Assembly (NCBI GenBank): GCA_013153375.1
Contig: JAADEN010000193.1
Location: 1 to 11,285, forward strand
Source: Chloroflexota bacterium
GTDB lineage: Bacteria > Chloroflexota > Anaerolineae > Anaerolineales > DRMV01
Length of the DNA stretch: 11,285 nt
Direction of reading: 5' to 3'
Shown: positions 1-7,403 of the stretch, piece after piece
Layout of the letters: each line of letters opens with the position of its first letter
Numbering within the stretch: the first letter of the stretch is position 1
Notes under the pieces: model-generated
What the model saw: the letters and a program-made list of their open reading frames with translations, nothing else
What the model was told of the DNA's origin: nothing
Databases searched by the model: none
Program-made: the position numbers and the translations under genes

Positions 1-92
1 ACCGGGCCGCTTCCGAAGACGACTTCGAGGCCCTGCTGCGCCTGGCGCGCGGCGAACCGACCTGGCCCCGAGAGCCGGCCTCCGGCGCGTGA
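1..92 (+). CDS. C-terminal end of an unidentified protein (partial)
   Basis: An open frame enters from the left edge (first full codon at position 3) and ends at TGA 90-92, giving about 29 residues that finish ...FEALLRLARGEPTWPREPASGA. The acidic, leucine-containing stretch followed by a Pro/Ala/Gly-rich tail looks like a helix with a disordered C-terminus, and codon use (GCC, CTG, CGC, GAC) matches the genes downstream. No motif is visible and the family cannot be named from so little. It is on the same strand as the pilus genes but is separated from them by 130 bases that contain a promoter, so it is probably a separate transcript. A chance open frame is possible at this G+C content. Confidence 0.5.
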   Translation, partial: RAASEDDFEALLRLARGEPTWPREPASGA

Positions 93-102
93 GCGCGCCC
101 GC

Positions 103-121
103 GCCCCGGCGTCCGCGGGGC
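103..121 (+). terminator. G/C hairpin after the first gene, possible weak terminator
   Basis: GCCCCG (103-108) pairs with CGGGGC (116-121) around a 7-nt loop, 10 bases after the stop of the partial gene. There is no following T tract, so it is not a standard rho-independent terminator. It could end or stabilise the upstream transcript. The arms are short and G/C-rich enough to arise by chance. Confidence 0.25.
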
Positions 122-143
122 CTGGCGTCCGGCGGCCAAGCCT

Positions 144-182
144 GGGAGGACGGGGGCAACCCCCTGTGTTATAATCCAATCA
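144..182 (+). promoter_or_regulatory. Extended -10 promoter for the tad operon
   Basis: TATAAT at 170-175 is a perfect consensus -10 preceded by TGT at 167-169, making an extended -10 element. It lies in a rare A/T-rich patch of a G/C-rich region. No good -35 is visible at the 17-bp position (around 147-152), as is usual for extended -10 promoters. The predicted start of transcription is near 182, leaving a leader of about 40 nt before cpaB. A small inverted repeat, GGGGG-CAA-CCCCC (152-164), fills the spacer just upstream and could be an operator or simply G/C-rich sequence. Confidence 0.7.
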
Positions 183-222
183 CTCAGCCTCAGGATTTTG
201 GGCTTATCATGAGGAGGCAGTT

Positions 223-1377
223 ATGCGTCGCGTCGGCCGACTGATTTTGTTCTTAGCCGTTTTCATCCTGCTGGCCGTCTTGTGCGTGGTCGGTGGGATG
301 CGCTTTGGCCTCATTCCCGGCCTGGGTGGCGAGGGCGGCGGGGCCGGGGCTGAAGCGGCCCCCGCGGTGGAAACGACCCAGGTGGTGCTGCTGGCCCAGC
401 CCGCCAAGCGGGGCCAACGCATCACCGAAGACATGGTCGCGCTGGTGGACATCCCTACGGACACCTTCGTGCCCACCATGCTGGTCAACCCTGACGATGT
501 GGTGGGCAAACTCGCGGCCCGCGACTTGCCGCAGGGCATCTTCTTGACCCAGGGCGATGTGGTGGATACGGCCGCGGCCCTGTTCGAAGGCGCGGGCTCC
601 ATTGCCGCGGCGCAAATCCCGCCCGGCTATGTCGCGATCTCCATCCCCATTTCGCGGCTGACCAGCGTGTCCTACGCCATTCAGCCCGGCGACCGGGTCG
701 GGGTGATGGTCAGTCTGCCCTTCGTGGATGTGGATCCCGAATTTCAGGCCGTGCTGCCGAACCTGACCGCCGCGGTCATCGGCAACGCGGTGTGGGTCAG
801 CGCGGGCGAGGACATGGGCGGCGGCGTGATGTCCGCGGAGACGCTGCAGACCTTCGTGCAGCAGGTGACCGCCGCGGGCGGGCCTGTGGGGCGGGCCGAA
901 ACCGACGGCGATTTCAACCTCTATGTGGTGCCTTCCGAGGCCCAGCGCCCGCGTCTGGTGACCCAACTCATCATCGAGGACGCGCGCGTGCTGCATGTGG
1001 GCGACTTCCTGGAGCGCAAGCCTCAGCCCACGCCCGAGCCGCAGCAAGAGGGGCAGCAAATGCAGGCTGAGCAACAGCAGCCGCAAACCCCTGAAGCGCC
1101 GGCCGCGCCCGATGTGGTGACTTTGATCGTCACGCCCCAGGACGCCGTGACCATCAAGTACCTGCTGGACCGGCACATGATTCTCACCCTGGTGCTGCGC
1201 GGGGCCGACGACGAGGGCCCGCTGGAGACCGAGGCCGTGACCCTGACCTACCTGCTGGACGAGTACCGCCTGGTCATCCCCAGCAAAGAGCCCTTCGATT
1301 TGGCTCCCCGCACCGACACGGTGACTTGGCCGGACGAATTCCGCTATGTTGAACCCACGCCGCAGCCCGAACAATGA
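223..1377 (+). CDS. cpaB: CpaB/RcpC-type Flp (Tad) pilus assembly protein
   Basis: This 384-aa protein belongs to the CpaB/RcpC family of Tad pilus assembly. Residues about 5-27 form a hydrophobic signal-anchor. Next comes a SAF-like domain at about 52-115, a family hallmark (motif ...AKRGQRITEDMV... then ...LPQGIFLTQGDVV). The RcpC core begins near residue 127 (IPPGYVAISIPI) with ...YAIQPGDRVGVMVSL.... A Gln/Pro-rich linker follows at about 268-298, then a last beta-rich segment. The ATG has a strong GAGGAGG Shine-Dalgarno at 211-217. In diderms CpaB works with the secretin CpaC. No secretin is present here, so in a monoderm cell it probably acts on the outer face of the membrane. It is the first gene after the extended -10 promoter. 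The family call is firm; the exact role without a secretin is inference. Confidence 0.88.
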   Translation: MRRVGRLILFLAVFILLAVLCVVGGMRFGLIPGLGGEGGGAGAEAAPAVETTQVVLLAQPAKRGQRITEDMVALVDIPTDTFVPTMLVNPDDVVGKLAARDLPQGIFLTQGDVVDTAAALFEGAGSIAAAQIPPGYVAISIPISRLTSVSYAIQPGDRVGVMVSLPFVDVDPEFQAVLPNLTAAVIGNAVWVSAGEDMGGGVMSAETLQTFVQQVTAAGGPVGRAETDGDFNLYVVPSEAQRPRLVTQLIIEDARVLHVGDFLERKPQPTPEPQQEGQQMQAEQQQPQTPEAPAAPDVVTLIVTPQDAVTIKYLLDRHMILTLVLRGADDEGPLETEAVTLTYLLDEYRLVIPSKEPFDLAPRTDTVTWPDEFRYVEPTPQPEQ

Positions 1378-1412
1378 GTTCGCGGTCCGGGATGTAGTTG
1401 GAGGACCTCGGG

Positions 1413-2600
1413 ATGAGTGAAGCCATACGGGTACTCATTGTCGATGACATTTTGGAGACGCGCGAAAACCTGCGCAAGTTGCTGCAGTTCGAGCGGGGCA
1501 TTGAGGTCGTGGGCGAGGCCGAGACCGGGGCCGAGGCGTTGCGGCGGGCCGCGGCGTTGAAACCCGATGTGGTCATCATGGACATCAACCTGCCCGACGC
1601 CAACGGCCTGGATGTGACCGAGGAGTTGCGCCGCCGGGATCCGGCCATGCAGGTGGTCATCCTGTCGGTGCAAGAAGGGCGGGAATACATGCGGCGGGCC
1701 ATGAAGGCCGGCGCGTACGACTACCTGGTCAAGCCCCCGCCCATTGACGAACTGTTGGCCGCGGTGCGGGGCGCGGGCCAAACGGCCCAGGAGGAACGGG
1801 CCCGCCAGCGGGATACCGGCGTGTTCGGCTCGGCCTCCAGCGCCGGCGGCAGCCGTTTGGGCCGCCTCATTGCCGTGTACTCCCCCCGGGGCGGCACGGG
1901 ATGCACTTTTCTGGCCACCAACCTGGCCGTGGCGCTCAAGTCCCCCGATACCACCGTGATCGTCGCGGACGCGAAACTGCAGTTCGGGGATGTGGCCCTG
2001 GTGATGAATGTGCAGCCCCGCTACACTTTCGCGGATTTGGCCGAGGTCGAGAGCCTGGATGCGGATCTGGTCTCCGAGGTGCTCTTGCCCTATCCCAAGG
2101 GTGACATTCATGTTCTGGCCGCGCCGCTGCGGCCCGAGGAGGCCGAGCAAATCGCGCCTCAGACGGTCAGCGCGACCTTGCAGCACCTCAAGGCCCTGGC
2201 CGATTATGTGGTGGTCGATACGGCTTCGGCCCTGGACGCGGTGACGCTGAGCGTCTTCGATGTCGCCGACCTCATCGTGGTGCCCATCGGGCAGGATCTG
2301 CCCTCGATTCGGAACGCTCGGGTGGCCATCGAGACGCTCATGGGCGCGGACATTCCCAAGGAAAAGTGGGTGTTGGTGCTCAATCGGGCGGTGAAGCGCT
2401 CCAGCATCACGCCCGAACGCATTCGCAATTACTTCAAGATTCCCTCGGTATTGGTGGTGCCGGAGGACCCGCGCGTGGTGCTTTCGCTGAACAAGGGCGA
2501 GTTGCTGCTGTTGTCGCAGCGCAACAGCCCGGCCAGCAAGGGCATCCTCCAGGTGGCCCGCACGGTGCGCGAGCGCCTGTTGCAGGTGCAAGAGCACTGA
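1413..2600 (+). CDS. cpaE: CpaE/TadZ-like protein: receiver domain fused to a degenerate MinD/ParA-type ATPase
   Basis: This 395-aa protein is the Tad localisation factor (CpaE/TadZ family), which places the pilus machine in the cell. The start chosen is ATG 1413, because the Shine-Dalgarno GGAGG (1400-1404) lies 8 nt upstream; a TTG at 1398 overlaps that site. Residues 1-120 form a complete response-regulator receiver domain: acidic pair D11/D12, phospho-acceptor D57, S85 and K107. A Gly/Ser/Arg linker leads to a MinD-like domain from about residue 150. Its P-loop reads SPRGGTGCT (157-165): the two usual lysines are Arg159 and Cys164, so normal nucleotide hydrolysis is doubtful. Later ParA/MinD-like segments (ADAKLQFGDV, YVVVDTAS) remain. 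Phosphorylation of the receiver by an unlinked histidine kinase is the likely input. It lies 35 nt after cpaB and 46 nt before cpaF. Confidence 0.87.
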   Translation: MSEAIRVLIVDDILETRENLRKLLQFERGIEVVGEAETGAEALRRAAALKPDVVIMDINLPDANGLDVTEELRRRDPAMQVVILSVQEGREYMRRAMKAGAYDYLVKPPPIDELLAAVRGAGQTAQEERARQRDTGVFGSASSAGGSRLGRLIAVYSPRGGTGCTFLATNLAVALKSPDTTVIVADAKLQFGDVALVMNVQPRYTFADLAEVESLDADLVSEVLLPYPKGDIHVLAAPLRPEEAEQIAPQTVSATLQHLKALADYVVVDTASALDAVTLSVFDVADLIVVPIGQDLPSIRNARVAIETLMGADIPKEKWVLVLNRAVKRSSITPERIRNYFKIPSVLVVPEDPRVVLSLNKGELLLLSQRNSPASKGILQVARTVRERLLQVQEH

Positions 2601-2646
2601 GTCGGGCGCGCATCCCTCTGTTTGGGCGCCATCAAGGGAGGTTAGG

Positions 2647-4026
2647 GTGTCTCTCTTACGACGCTTGGATCGCAAAGGCAAAGGTGACGACGGCGAACGC
2701 TCGGTGCTGTCGTCCGCACAGCGCAAGCGCGGCGGCCTGGGCGGCAGTCGCAGCAGCAAGGAAGGCTACAGCGACTTGATGCGGCGCATCCAGAGCCGCC
2801 TGCTGCAGGAACTGGACCCCAGCATTTCGGCCGCCGAGCCCGCGGAGATCCGCCAGTCCATTCGTGAACTGCTGGATCAGGTGCTGCAGCAAGAGGGCAT
2901 CGTGCTCTCGCGCGTCGAGCGGCAGCGGCTGTTCGACCAGATCGCGGCCGAAATCTTGGGCTTTGGTCCGCTGCAGCCCCTGCTGGAAGACGACAGCATC
3001 ACCGAAATCATGGTCAACGGCCCCAAGCAAATCTATGTGGAGCGGGGCGGCAAACTGTACAAGACGCCCATCACCTTCGAGGACGACGAGCATGTGATGC
3101 GCATCATCGAACGCATCGTGGCGCCTCTGGGCCGCCGGGTGGACGAGGCCAGCCCGTATGTGGACGCGCGTTTGCCCGACGGTTCCCGTGTGAACATCGT
3201 CATCCCGCCCATCGCGCTCAACGGGCCGGTCATCACCATCCGTAAGTTCTACCGCACGCCGCTGACCATCGAGGACCTGATCCGTTTCGGCAGCATCACG
3301 CCCGAAGTGGTCCAGTTCCTCGAAGCCTGCGTCAAGGCCCGGCTCAACATCATCGTGGCCGGCGGTACGGGCTCGGGCAAAACCACGCTGCTCAACATCC
3401 TGTCGGGTTTCATCCCCAACGATGAGCGGATCGTGACCATCGAGAACGCGGCCGAACTGCAACTGCGGCAGGAGCATGTGGTGCGCCTGGAATCGCGGCC
3501 GCCCAACATCGAGGGCGAGGGCGAGGTCAGCATTCGCGACCTGGTCATCAACTCGCTGCGGATGCGCCCGGACCGCATCATCGTGGGCGAGGTGCGCGGC
3601 GGCGAAGCCCTGGACATGTTGCAGGCCATGAACACGGGCCACGAGGGCTCGATGACCACCCTGCACTCCAACAGCCCGCGAGATACCCTGGCCCGTCTGG
3701 AGACCATGGTGCTCATGGCGGGCATGGAACTGCCCACGCGGGCCATTCGCGAGCAGATCGCTTCGGCCGTGGACCTCATCGTCTATCAGTCCCGCATGCG
3801 CGACGGCTCGCGCAAAGTGGTCGCGGTCAGCGAGATCGCGGGCATGGAAGGCGATGTCATCAGCATGACGGACCTGTTCGTGTTCGAACACGGCGGCTAT
3901 CGCGAGGGCAAAGTGCACGGTCGCTTGCGACCCACGGGTTTGCGGCCCAAGTTCATGGACAAGATCCGCGCCGCGGGCATCTACCTGCCCCCGCGCATCT
4001 TCGCACCGACTCAACCGCGTTCGTGA
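2647..4026 (+). CDS. cpaF: CpaF/TadA secretion ATPase of the Tad pilus
   Basis: This 459-aa hexameric secretion ATPase (VirB11/PulE superfamily, CpaF/TadA subfamily) powers pilus extension, and in this family often retraction, at the cytoplasmic face. The start is GTG 2647, supported by GGGAGG at 2636-2641. The basic, low-complexity residues 1-40 precede the N-terminal domain (about 45-225). The motor domain has Walker [10 protein letters not shown] (239-247, Lys245), an Asp-box-like [14 protein letters not shown] with Glu266, Walker B IIVGE (311-315) and a His box [10 protein letters not shown] (His332, His340). The Asp-box carries Asn267 where most relatives I know have Asp; the acidic Glu266 remains, so activity is expected. 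The following [10 protein letters not shown] and [16 protein letters not shown] segments are typical of CpaF. It sits 15 nt before tadB, its membrane partner. Confidence 0.95.
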   Translation: MSLLRRLDRKGKGDDGERSVLSSAQRKRGGLGGSRSSKEGYSDLMRRIQSRLLQELDPSISAAEPAEIRQSIRELLDQVLQQEGIVLSRVERQRLFDQIAAEILGFGPLQPLLEDDSITEIMVNGPKQIYVERGGKLYKTPITFEDDEHVMRIIERIVAPLGRRVDEASPYVDARLPDGSRVNIVIPPIALNGPVITIRKFYRTPLTIEDLIRFGSITPEVVQFLEACVKARLNIIVAGGTGSGKTTLLNILSGFIPNDERIVTIENAAELQLRQEHVVRLESRPPNIEGEGEVSIRDLVINSLRMRPDRIIVGEVRGGEALDMLQAMNTGHEGSMTTLHSNSPRDTLARLETMVLMAGMELPTRAIREQIASAVDLIVYQSRMRDGSRKVVAVSEIAGMEGDVISMTDLFVFEHGGYREGKVHGRLRPTGLRPKFMDKIRAAGIYLPPRIFAPTQPRS

Positions 4027-4041
4027 GGCCCCGGAGGGCGT

Positions 4042-5019
4042 ATGGCTTTGGATCCCACAACCATCTTGATGGGCGGACTCGGCCTGGCTTTCGTGTTGCT
4101 CATCGTGGGCCTGGTGATCACTTTGTGGGGCGGGGGCGCGTCTTCCACCCTGGAAGAGCGGCTGGAGGAGTTCGTCACGCCCGAGTACGAGGCCGAAGTC
4201 CAGGAGATGCGCAAGGCCGCGGACGACTGGTGGAAACAGTTGAACCGGCGGGCCGAGCGCACCAGTTGGTGGGACCGCCTGCGCCGGGAGATGGTGCGGG
4301 CCGGCTTGCGCATCACCCCGACCGAGTACATCGCGTTTCGCATTCTGGCCCTCATCGGCGGGGTGGCCATCATCGGCTACCTCTTCGGCCACGGCAACTG
4401 GCTCTTCTTGCTGGGCGGCGCGGTCGCGGGCTGGTTCGCACCGCACTTCTTCATCCGGTGGCGTCAAAAACGGCGTCTGAGCCAGTTCGAAAGCCAGATG
4501 GTGGATACTTTGAACCTGCTGACCAACGGCCTGCGGGCCGGCTTCTCGGTGTTGCAGGCCATCGAGTCGGTGGCCAACGAGATGCCGCCGCCCACCTCGG
4601 AGGAATTCCGCCGGGTGGTGCAAGAGGTGCAAATCGGCCTCAGCCTGGAAGAAGCCCTGCAGCACTTGCTGGAGCGGGTGCCCAGCGAAGACATGGAATT
4701 CGTGGTCACCGCGATGAAGATTCAGCGCGAAGTGGGCGGCTCCCTGGCCGAAATTTTGGATACCATCTCCTTCACCATTCGGGAGCGCATCCGCATCAAA
4801 GGCGAGATTCGCACCCTCACCGCGCAAGCCCGCATTTCGGGCGCGGTGTTGGCCCTGGCGCCGATTTTCCTGTTCCTGGTGATCAATGCCATTGCCCCCG
4901 ACTACACCGCGGAGTTCTTCCAGAACGGCCTGTGCGGTTATGGGATGTTGGCCTGCGGCCTGGTGCTCATCGGAGCGGGCTACCTGGTCATGATGAAGAT
5001 TGCGGACATTGAGGTGTGA
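4042..5019 (+). CDS. tadB: TadB, Tad pilus inner-membrane platform protein
   Basis: This 325-aa protein of the type II secretion F domain (GspF/TadB) family forms, with TadC, the membrane platform on which the ATPase acts. Hydrophobic segments lie at about 9-29, two near 100-140, and two at the C-terminus (about 278-297 and 304-322). The cytoplasmic T2SSF domain between them (about 150-275) carries the characteristic ...FESQMVDTLNLLTNGLRAGFSVLQAI... start and ...MKIQREVGGSLAEIL... motif. The ATG follows GGAGGG at 4033-4038. It begins 15 nt after cpaF and ends 4 nt before tadC, so translational coupling is likely. Length and order fit standard Tad loci. TadB and TadC are paralogues; the order cpaF-tadB-tadC decides which is which. 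Confidence 0.92.
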   Translation: MALDPTTILMGGLGLAFVLLIVGLVITLWGGGASSTLEERLEEFVTPEYEAEVQEMRKAADDWWKQLNRRAERTSWWDRLRREMVRAGLRITPTEYIAFRILALIGGVAIIGYLFGHGNWLFLLGGAVAGWFAPHFFIRWRQKRRLSQFESQMVDTLNLLTNGLRAGFSVLQAIESVANEMPPPTSEEFRRVVQEVQIGLSLEEALQHLLERVPSEDMEFVVTAMKIQREVGGSLAEILDTISFTIRERIRIKGEIRTLTAQARISGAVLALAPIFLFLVINAIAPDYTAEFFQNGLCGYGMLACGLVLIGAGYLVMMKIADIEV

Positions 5020-5023
5020 GGCA

Positions 5024-5983
5024 ATGTCAACGGTAATCATCCTGCTGGTGCTTTTGGCCTTGATCGTCGGCGCGGTGCTGCTGGTGCGTTTGGCGGCCCG
5101 CGAACAGGGCGATCAAGACCCGCTGGAGGCCCGCCTGCACGAATTCGTCGCGGCCGGAGGGCAAGTGCGCTCCATTGACGAATTCGAGATGCAGCAGTCC
5201 TTCACCGAGCGGGTGCTTGTGCCTCTGGGGCGCCAGTTGGGCGAATTTTTGAGCCGCTTCACCCCGCAAAAGGCCCTCTTGGCCGCGGAACGCGATCTGG
5301 TGCGGGCCGGGCTGCGCGGCAAGATGGACCCGACCCTGCTGTTGAGCCTGCGCTTCGCGCTGGCGGTGGCCTTCTTGTTCCTGGGCTTCTTCCTGGGGCG
5401 CTCCGCGGCCAGCGAAACCTTCCGCCGCATGAGCCTGGTGATGGCCGTCGGCTTCGCGGTGCTGGGCTATTACCTGCCTGTGTTGTGGATCCGCAGCCGC
5501 ATCCAGCGGCGGAAGAAGATCATCCAAAAGGCCTTGCCCGATGTGCTGGACCTGATCAGCGTGTGCGTGTCCGCGGGCCTGGGCTTCGACGGCGCGCTGC
5601 AACAGGTGGTGGAAAAGTGGTCCAACGAGGTCTCGGTGGAATTCGGGCGGGTGCTGCGTGAGATGCAGTTGGGCAAGACGCGGCGCGAAGCCCTGCGCGA
5701 CCTGGCCGAGCGGGTGGATTTGCCCGAACTCACCAGTTTCGTAGCCGCGGTCATCCAGGCCGAGCAGTTGGGCGTGGGCCTGACCAAGGTCTTGCGCATT
5801 CAGGCCGACGGCATGCGCCTCAAGCGCCGCCAGCGCGCGGAGGAGGAGGCCCGCAAAGCGCCCATCAAGATGCTCTTCCCCTTGGCCTTTCTCATCATGC
5901 CGGCTTTGTTCATCGTCTTGTTGGGTCCGGCCGTGTTCATCCTCATGCAATCCGCGTTGGGCTCGATTCTGTTCGGCGGTTGA
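5024..5983 (+). CDS. tadC: TadC, second Tad pilus inner-membrane platform protein
   Basis: This 319-aa T2SSF-family protein is the partner of TadB. The start chosen is ATG 5024, just after the tadB stop (TGA 5017-5019), with GAGG at 5011-5014. An upstream TTG at 5000 would overlap tadB and add eight non-hydrophobic residues. Residues 3-25 form the first membrane helix. A pair of helices lies near 103-155, the cytoplasmic domain runs from about 170 to 270 (ALPDVLDLISVCVSAGLGFDGAL, then AAVIQAEQLGVGLTKVL), and a C-terminal hydrophobic hairpin follows (about 278-312). The motif ALPDxLDLxxxxxxAGxxxxxAL is typical of TadC. The comF ATG follows after one base, so the two are very probably cotranscribed. 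Confidence 0.92.
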   Translation: MSTVIILLVLLALIVGAVLLVRLAAREQGDQDPLEARLHEFVAAGGQVRSIDEFEMQQSFTERVLVPLGRQLGEFLSRFTPQKALLAAERDLVRAGLRGKMDPTLLLSLRFALAVAFLFLGFFLGRSAASETFRRMSLVMAVGFAVLGYYLPVLWIRSRIQRRKKIIQKALPDVLDLISVCVSAGLGFDGALQQVVEKWSNEVSVEFGRVLREMQLGKTRREALRDLAERVDLPELTSFVAAVIQAEQLGVGLTKVLRIQADGMRLKRRQRAEEEARKAPIKMLFPLAFLIMPALFIVLLGPAVFILMQSALGSILFGG

Positions 5984-5984
5984 T

Positions 5985-6815
5985 ATGCCCGCCTGGGCTT
6001 ACCATCCTTACCGGTTGTTTTGGCAAGTTGCGGATTTGCTCTTCCCGCCTCGTTGTGTAGGCTGCGGCCGCCTGGGGGAGCGTTGGTGCGCGGCCTGTCA
6101 GGCGCAGGTGCCGCGTCTGGGCGGCTCGAGCCTGTGCCCGGCCTGCGGATATCCTCTGCCTGCGGCCGACGAGATGTGTCCGACCTGCTCGCAAGGCCCG
6201 CCGCGCTGGGGGTTTGACGAGGCGCGCGCCTGGGCCTTCTACGAAGGCATGATGGCGCGGGTGATCCGGGCCCTGAAGTATCGGCGGCGCTTTGGGCTGG
6301 GGGAAACCCTGGCTCGGGCCCTGGCCGTCTGGGCCCGCGACCTGCCCTGGCCTCCAGGCTGTCTGGTGCCCGTTCCCCTGGCCCCGGCCCGGCGGCGGGC
6401 CCGAGGCTACAACCAGGTGAGCCTGGTGGCCCGCCCGCTGGCCTGGTTGTTGAAGATGCCCTATTGTCCTCAGGCTTTGCAGCGCCGTGACGGCCCCACC
6501 CAGGTGGGGCTGGACTGGCGGGCGCGCTGGCACAATGTGCGCCGCGCCTTCCACGCCGCGCCGCGCGTGCGGGGCCGAATCGTCTGGCTGGTGGACGATG
6601 TCATGACCACGGGCGCGACGCTGCACGCGGCCGCGCTGGCCCTCAAACGCGCCGGCGCCCGAGCCGTGTACGCCCTGACCTGGGCCCGCGTGCCCCGCCG
6701 GATTTCACCCGCGGCCCGGCCCACGCGGAGCCGTTCCTCCCCCCATGTCGTGTTGGAACCTCGAACATCCTCGTATCCTCGTAGGGAGGTTGCTCATGTC
6801 CGAAGTCCCCGTTGA
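5985..6815 (+). CDS. comF: ComF-family phosphoribosyltransferase-like protein with N-terminal zinc ribbons
   Basis: This 276-aa ComF (ComFC) family protein is needed for natural transformation in several bacteria, where it acts in the cytoplasm during DNA uptake. Two Cys pairs, C24-C27 with C35-C38 and C51-C54 with C65-C68, form the N-terminal zinc-binding region. The conserved ALKYRRRFGLG, VPVPLAPARRRARGYNQ and PRPP-loop motif LVDDVMTTGAT (Asp204, Asp205, Thr208, Thr209) mark the phosphoribosyltransferase-like domain. That domain ends near residue 230 (YALTWAR). The last 40 or so residues are Arg/Ser/Pro-rich, look unconserved and overlap hpf by 20 nt. The gene starts 1 nt after the tadC stop, linking a competence protein directly to the pilus operon. 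The family call is firm; a role in DNA uptake here is inference from the context. Confidence 0.9.
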   Translation: MPAWAYHPYRLFWQVADLLFPPRCVGCGRLGERWCAACQAQVPRLGGSSLCPACGYPLPAADEMCPTCSQGPPRWGFDEARAWAFYEGMMARVIRALKYRRRFGLGETLARALAVWARDLPWPPGCLVPVPLAPARRRARGYNQVSLVARPLAWLLKMPYCPQALQRRDGPTQVGLDWRARWHNVRRAFHAAPRVRGRIVWLVDDVMTTGATLHAAALALKRAGARAVYALTWARVPRRISPAARPTRSRSSPHVVLEPRTSSYPRREVAHVRSPR

Positions 6816-7389
6816 AATCGCTTTGCGCGACGACTTGAAGAAGAGCGAGGGCTCACTGCTGGCCGAGCGCTTGCACGATTACGCGACCAAGAAGGTCCAG
6901 CGCCTGTTGCGCTACTTCCCCAATGCCCAGTCCATTCGGGTGGACCTGAGTTACGACGAGTCGGCCCGCAACGCGCAGGAGCGGGCCACCGCGCAGATCA
7001 CTTTTCGGGCCAAGCGGATGATTCTGCGCTCCGAAGAGCGGGCCGACGACATCTTCGCCGCGCTGGACGCCGCGGTGGACAAGATGCAGCGCCGCATCGA
7101 GCGGGTCAAAGGCCGCCGCTTTCGCCGCGGCCCCGATCGGGAGGCCGTGGCCGAGGAGGTCGCGGCCGCGCTGGCCGCGGAGGAGGCCGAGCCCGAGGAG
7201 GCCCCGCGCATCGTGCGCCGCAAGCGCTTCGAACTCATCCCCATGGACGAAGCCGAGGCCATCGAGCAAATGGAACTCCTGGGCCACGATTGCTTCTTCA
7301 TCTTCTTCAACGCCCGCACCAATCGCATCAATGTGCTCTACAAGCGGCGGGACGGCACCTACGGCGTGATCGAGCCCGAACTGGGATAG
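6796..7389 (+). CDS. hpf: Long-form ribosome hibernation-promoting factor
   Basis: This 197-aa protein is a long HPF (YfiA/HPF superfamily). It binds the 30S decoding channel and, through its C-terminal domain, dimerises ribosomes into inactive 100S particles under stress or starvation. The start is ATG 6796, with GGGAGG at 6784-6789 and a 6-nt gap; an upstream ATG at 6745 lacks such a site. The N-terminal beta-alpha domain covers about 1-108 and includes Lys/Arg-rich stretches that would contact rRNA. An Ala/Glu-rich linker runs from about 112 to 136. The C-terminal dimerisation domain covers about 137-197 (RIVRRKRFELIPMDEAEAIE, then INVLYKRRDGTYGVIEPE), a very characteristic ending. It overlaps the comF end by 20 nt. 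Placement of hpf just after comF is also known in streptococci. Confidence 0.95.
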   Translation: MSEVPVEIALRDDLKKSEGSLLAERLHDYATKKVQRLLRYFPNAQSIRVDLSYDESARNAQERATAQITFRAKRMILRSEERADDIFAALDAAVDKMQRRIERVKGRRFRRGPDREAVAEEVAAALAAEEAEPEEAPRIVRRKRFELIPMDEAEAIEQMELLGHDCFFIFFNARTNRINVLYKRRDGTYGVIEPELG

Positions 7390-7403
7390 TCCGCCCTGTT
7401 CAT

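Noticed and set aside
109..136. Direct repeat GGCGTCC (109-115 and 124-130) as operator half-sites
   Set aside because: It is short, G/C-rich and upstream of the likely regulatory zone of the promoter; chance is a sufficient explanation.
1048..1110. Gln/Pro-rich run in CpaB as a sign of frameshift or repeat expansion
   Set aside because: The frame stays open with a conserved C-terminal segment after it, and the codons vary. It is best read as a flexible linker between domains.
1398..1415. TTG 1398 as the start of cpaE
   Set aside because: The Shine-Dalgarno GGAGG at 1400-1404 would lie inside the gene. ATG 1413 is correctly spaced from it and places the receiver domain at the N-terminus as usual.
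2656..5040. A 794-codon open frame on the minus strand across cpaF and tadB
   Set aside because: It mirrors two clear pilus genes. Its product is a His/Gln/Asp-rich string typical of the reverse of G/C-ending codons, with no domain and no ribosome site.
6753..6779. A possible hpf promoter TTGGAA-15-TATCCT inside the comF tail
   Set aside because: The spacer is too short and the -10 is weak. Three CCTCG copies (6759, 6769, 6777) make the site look patterned but give no known motif. An internal promoter cannot be excluded.
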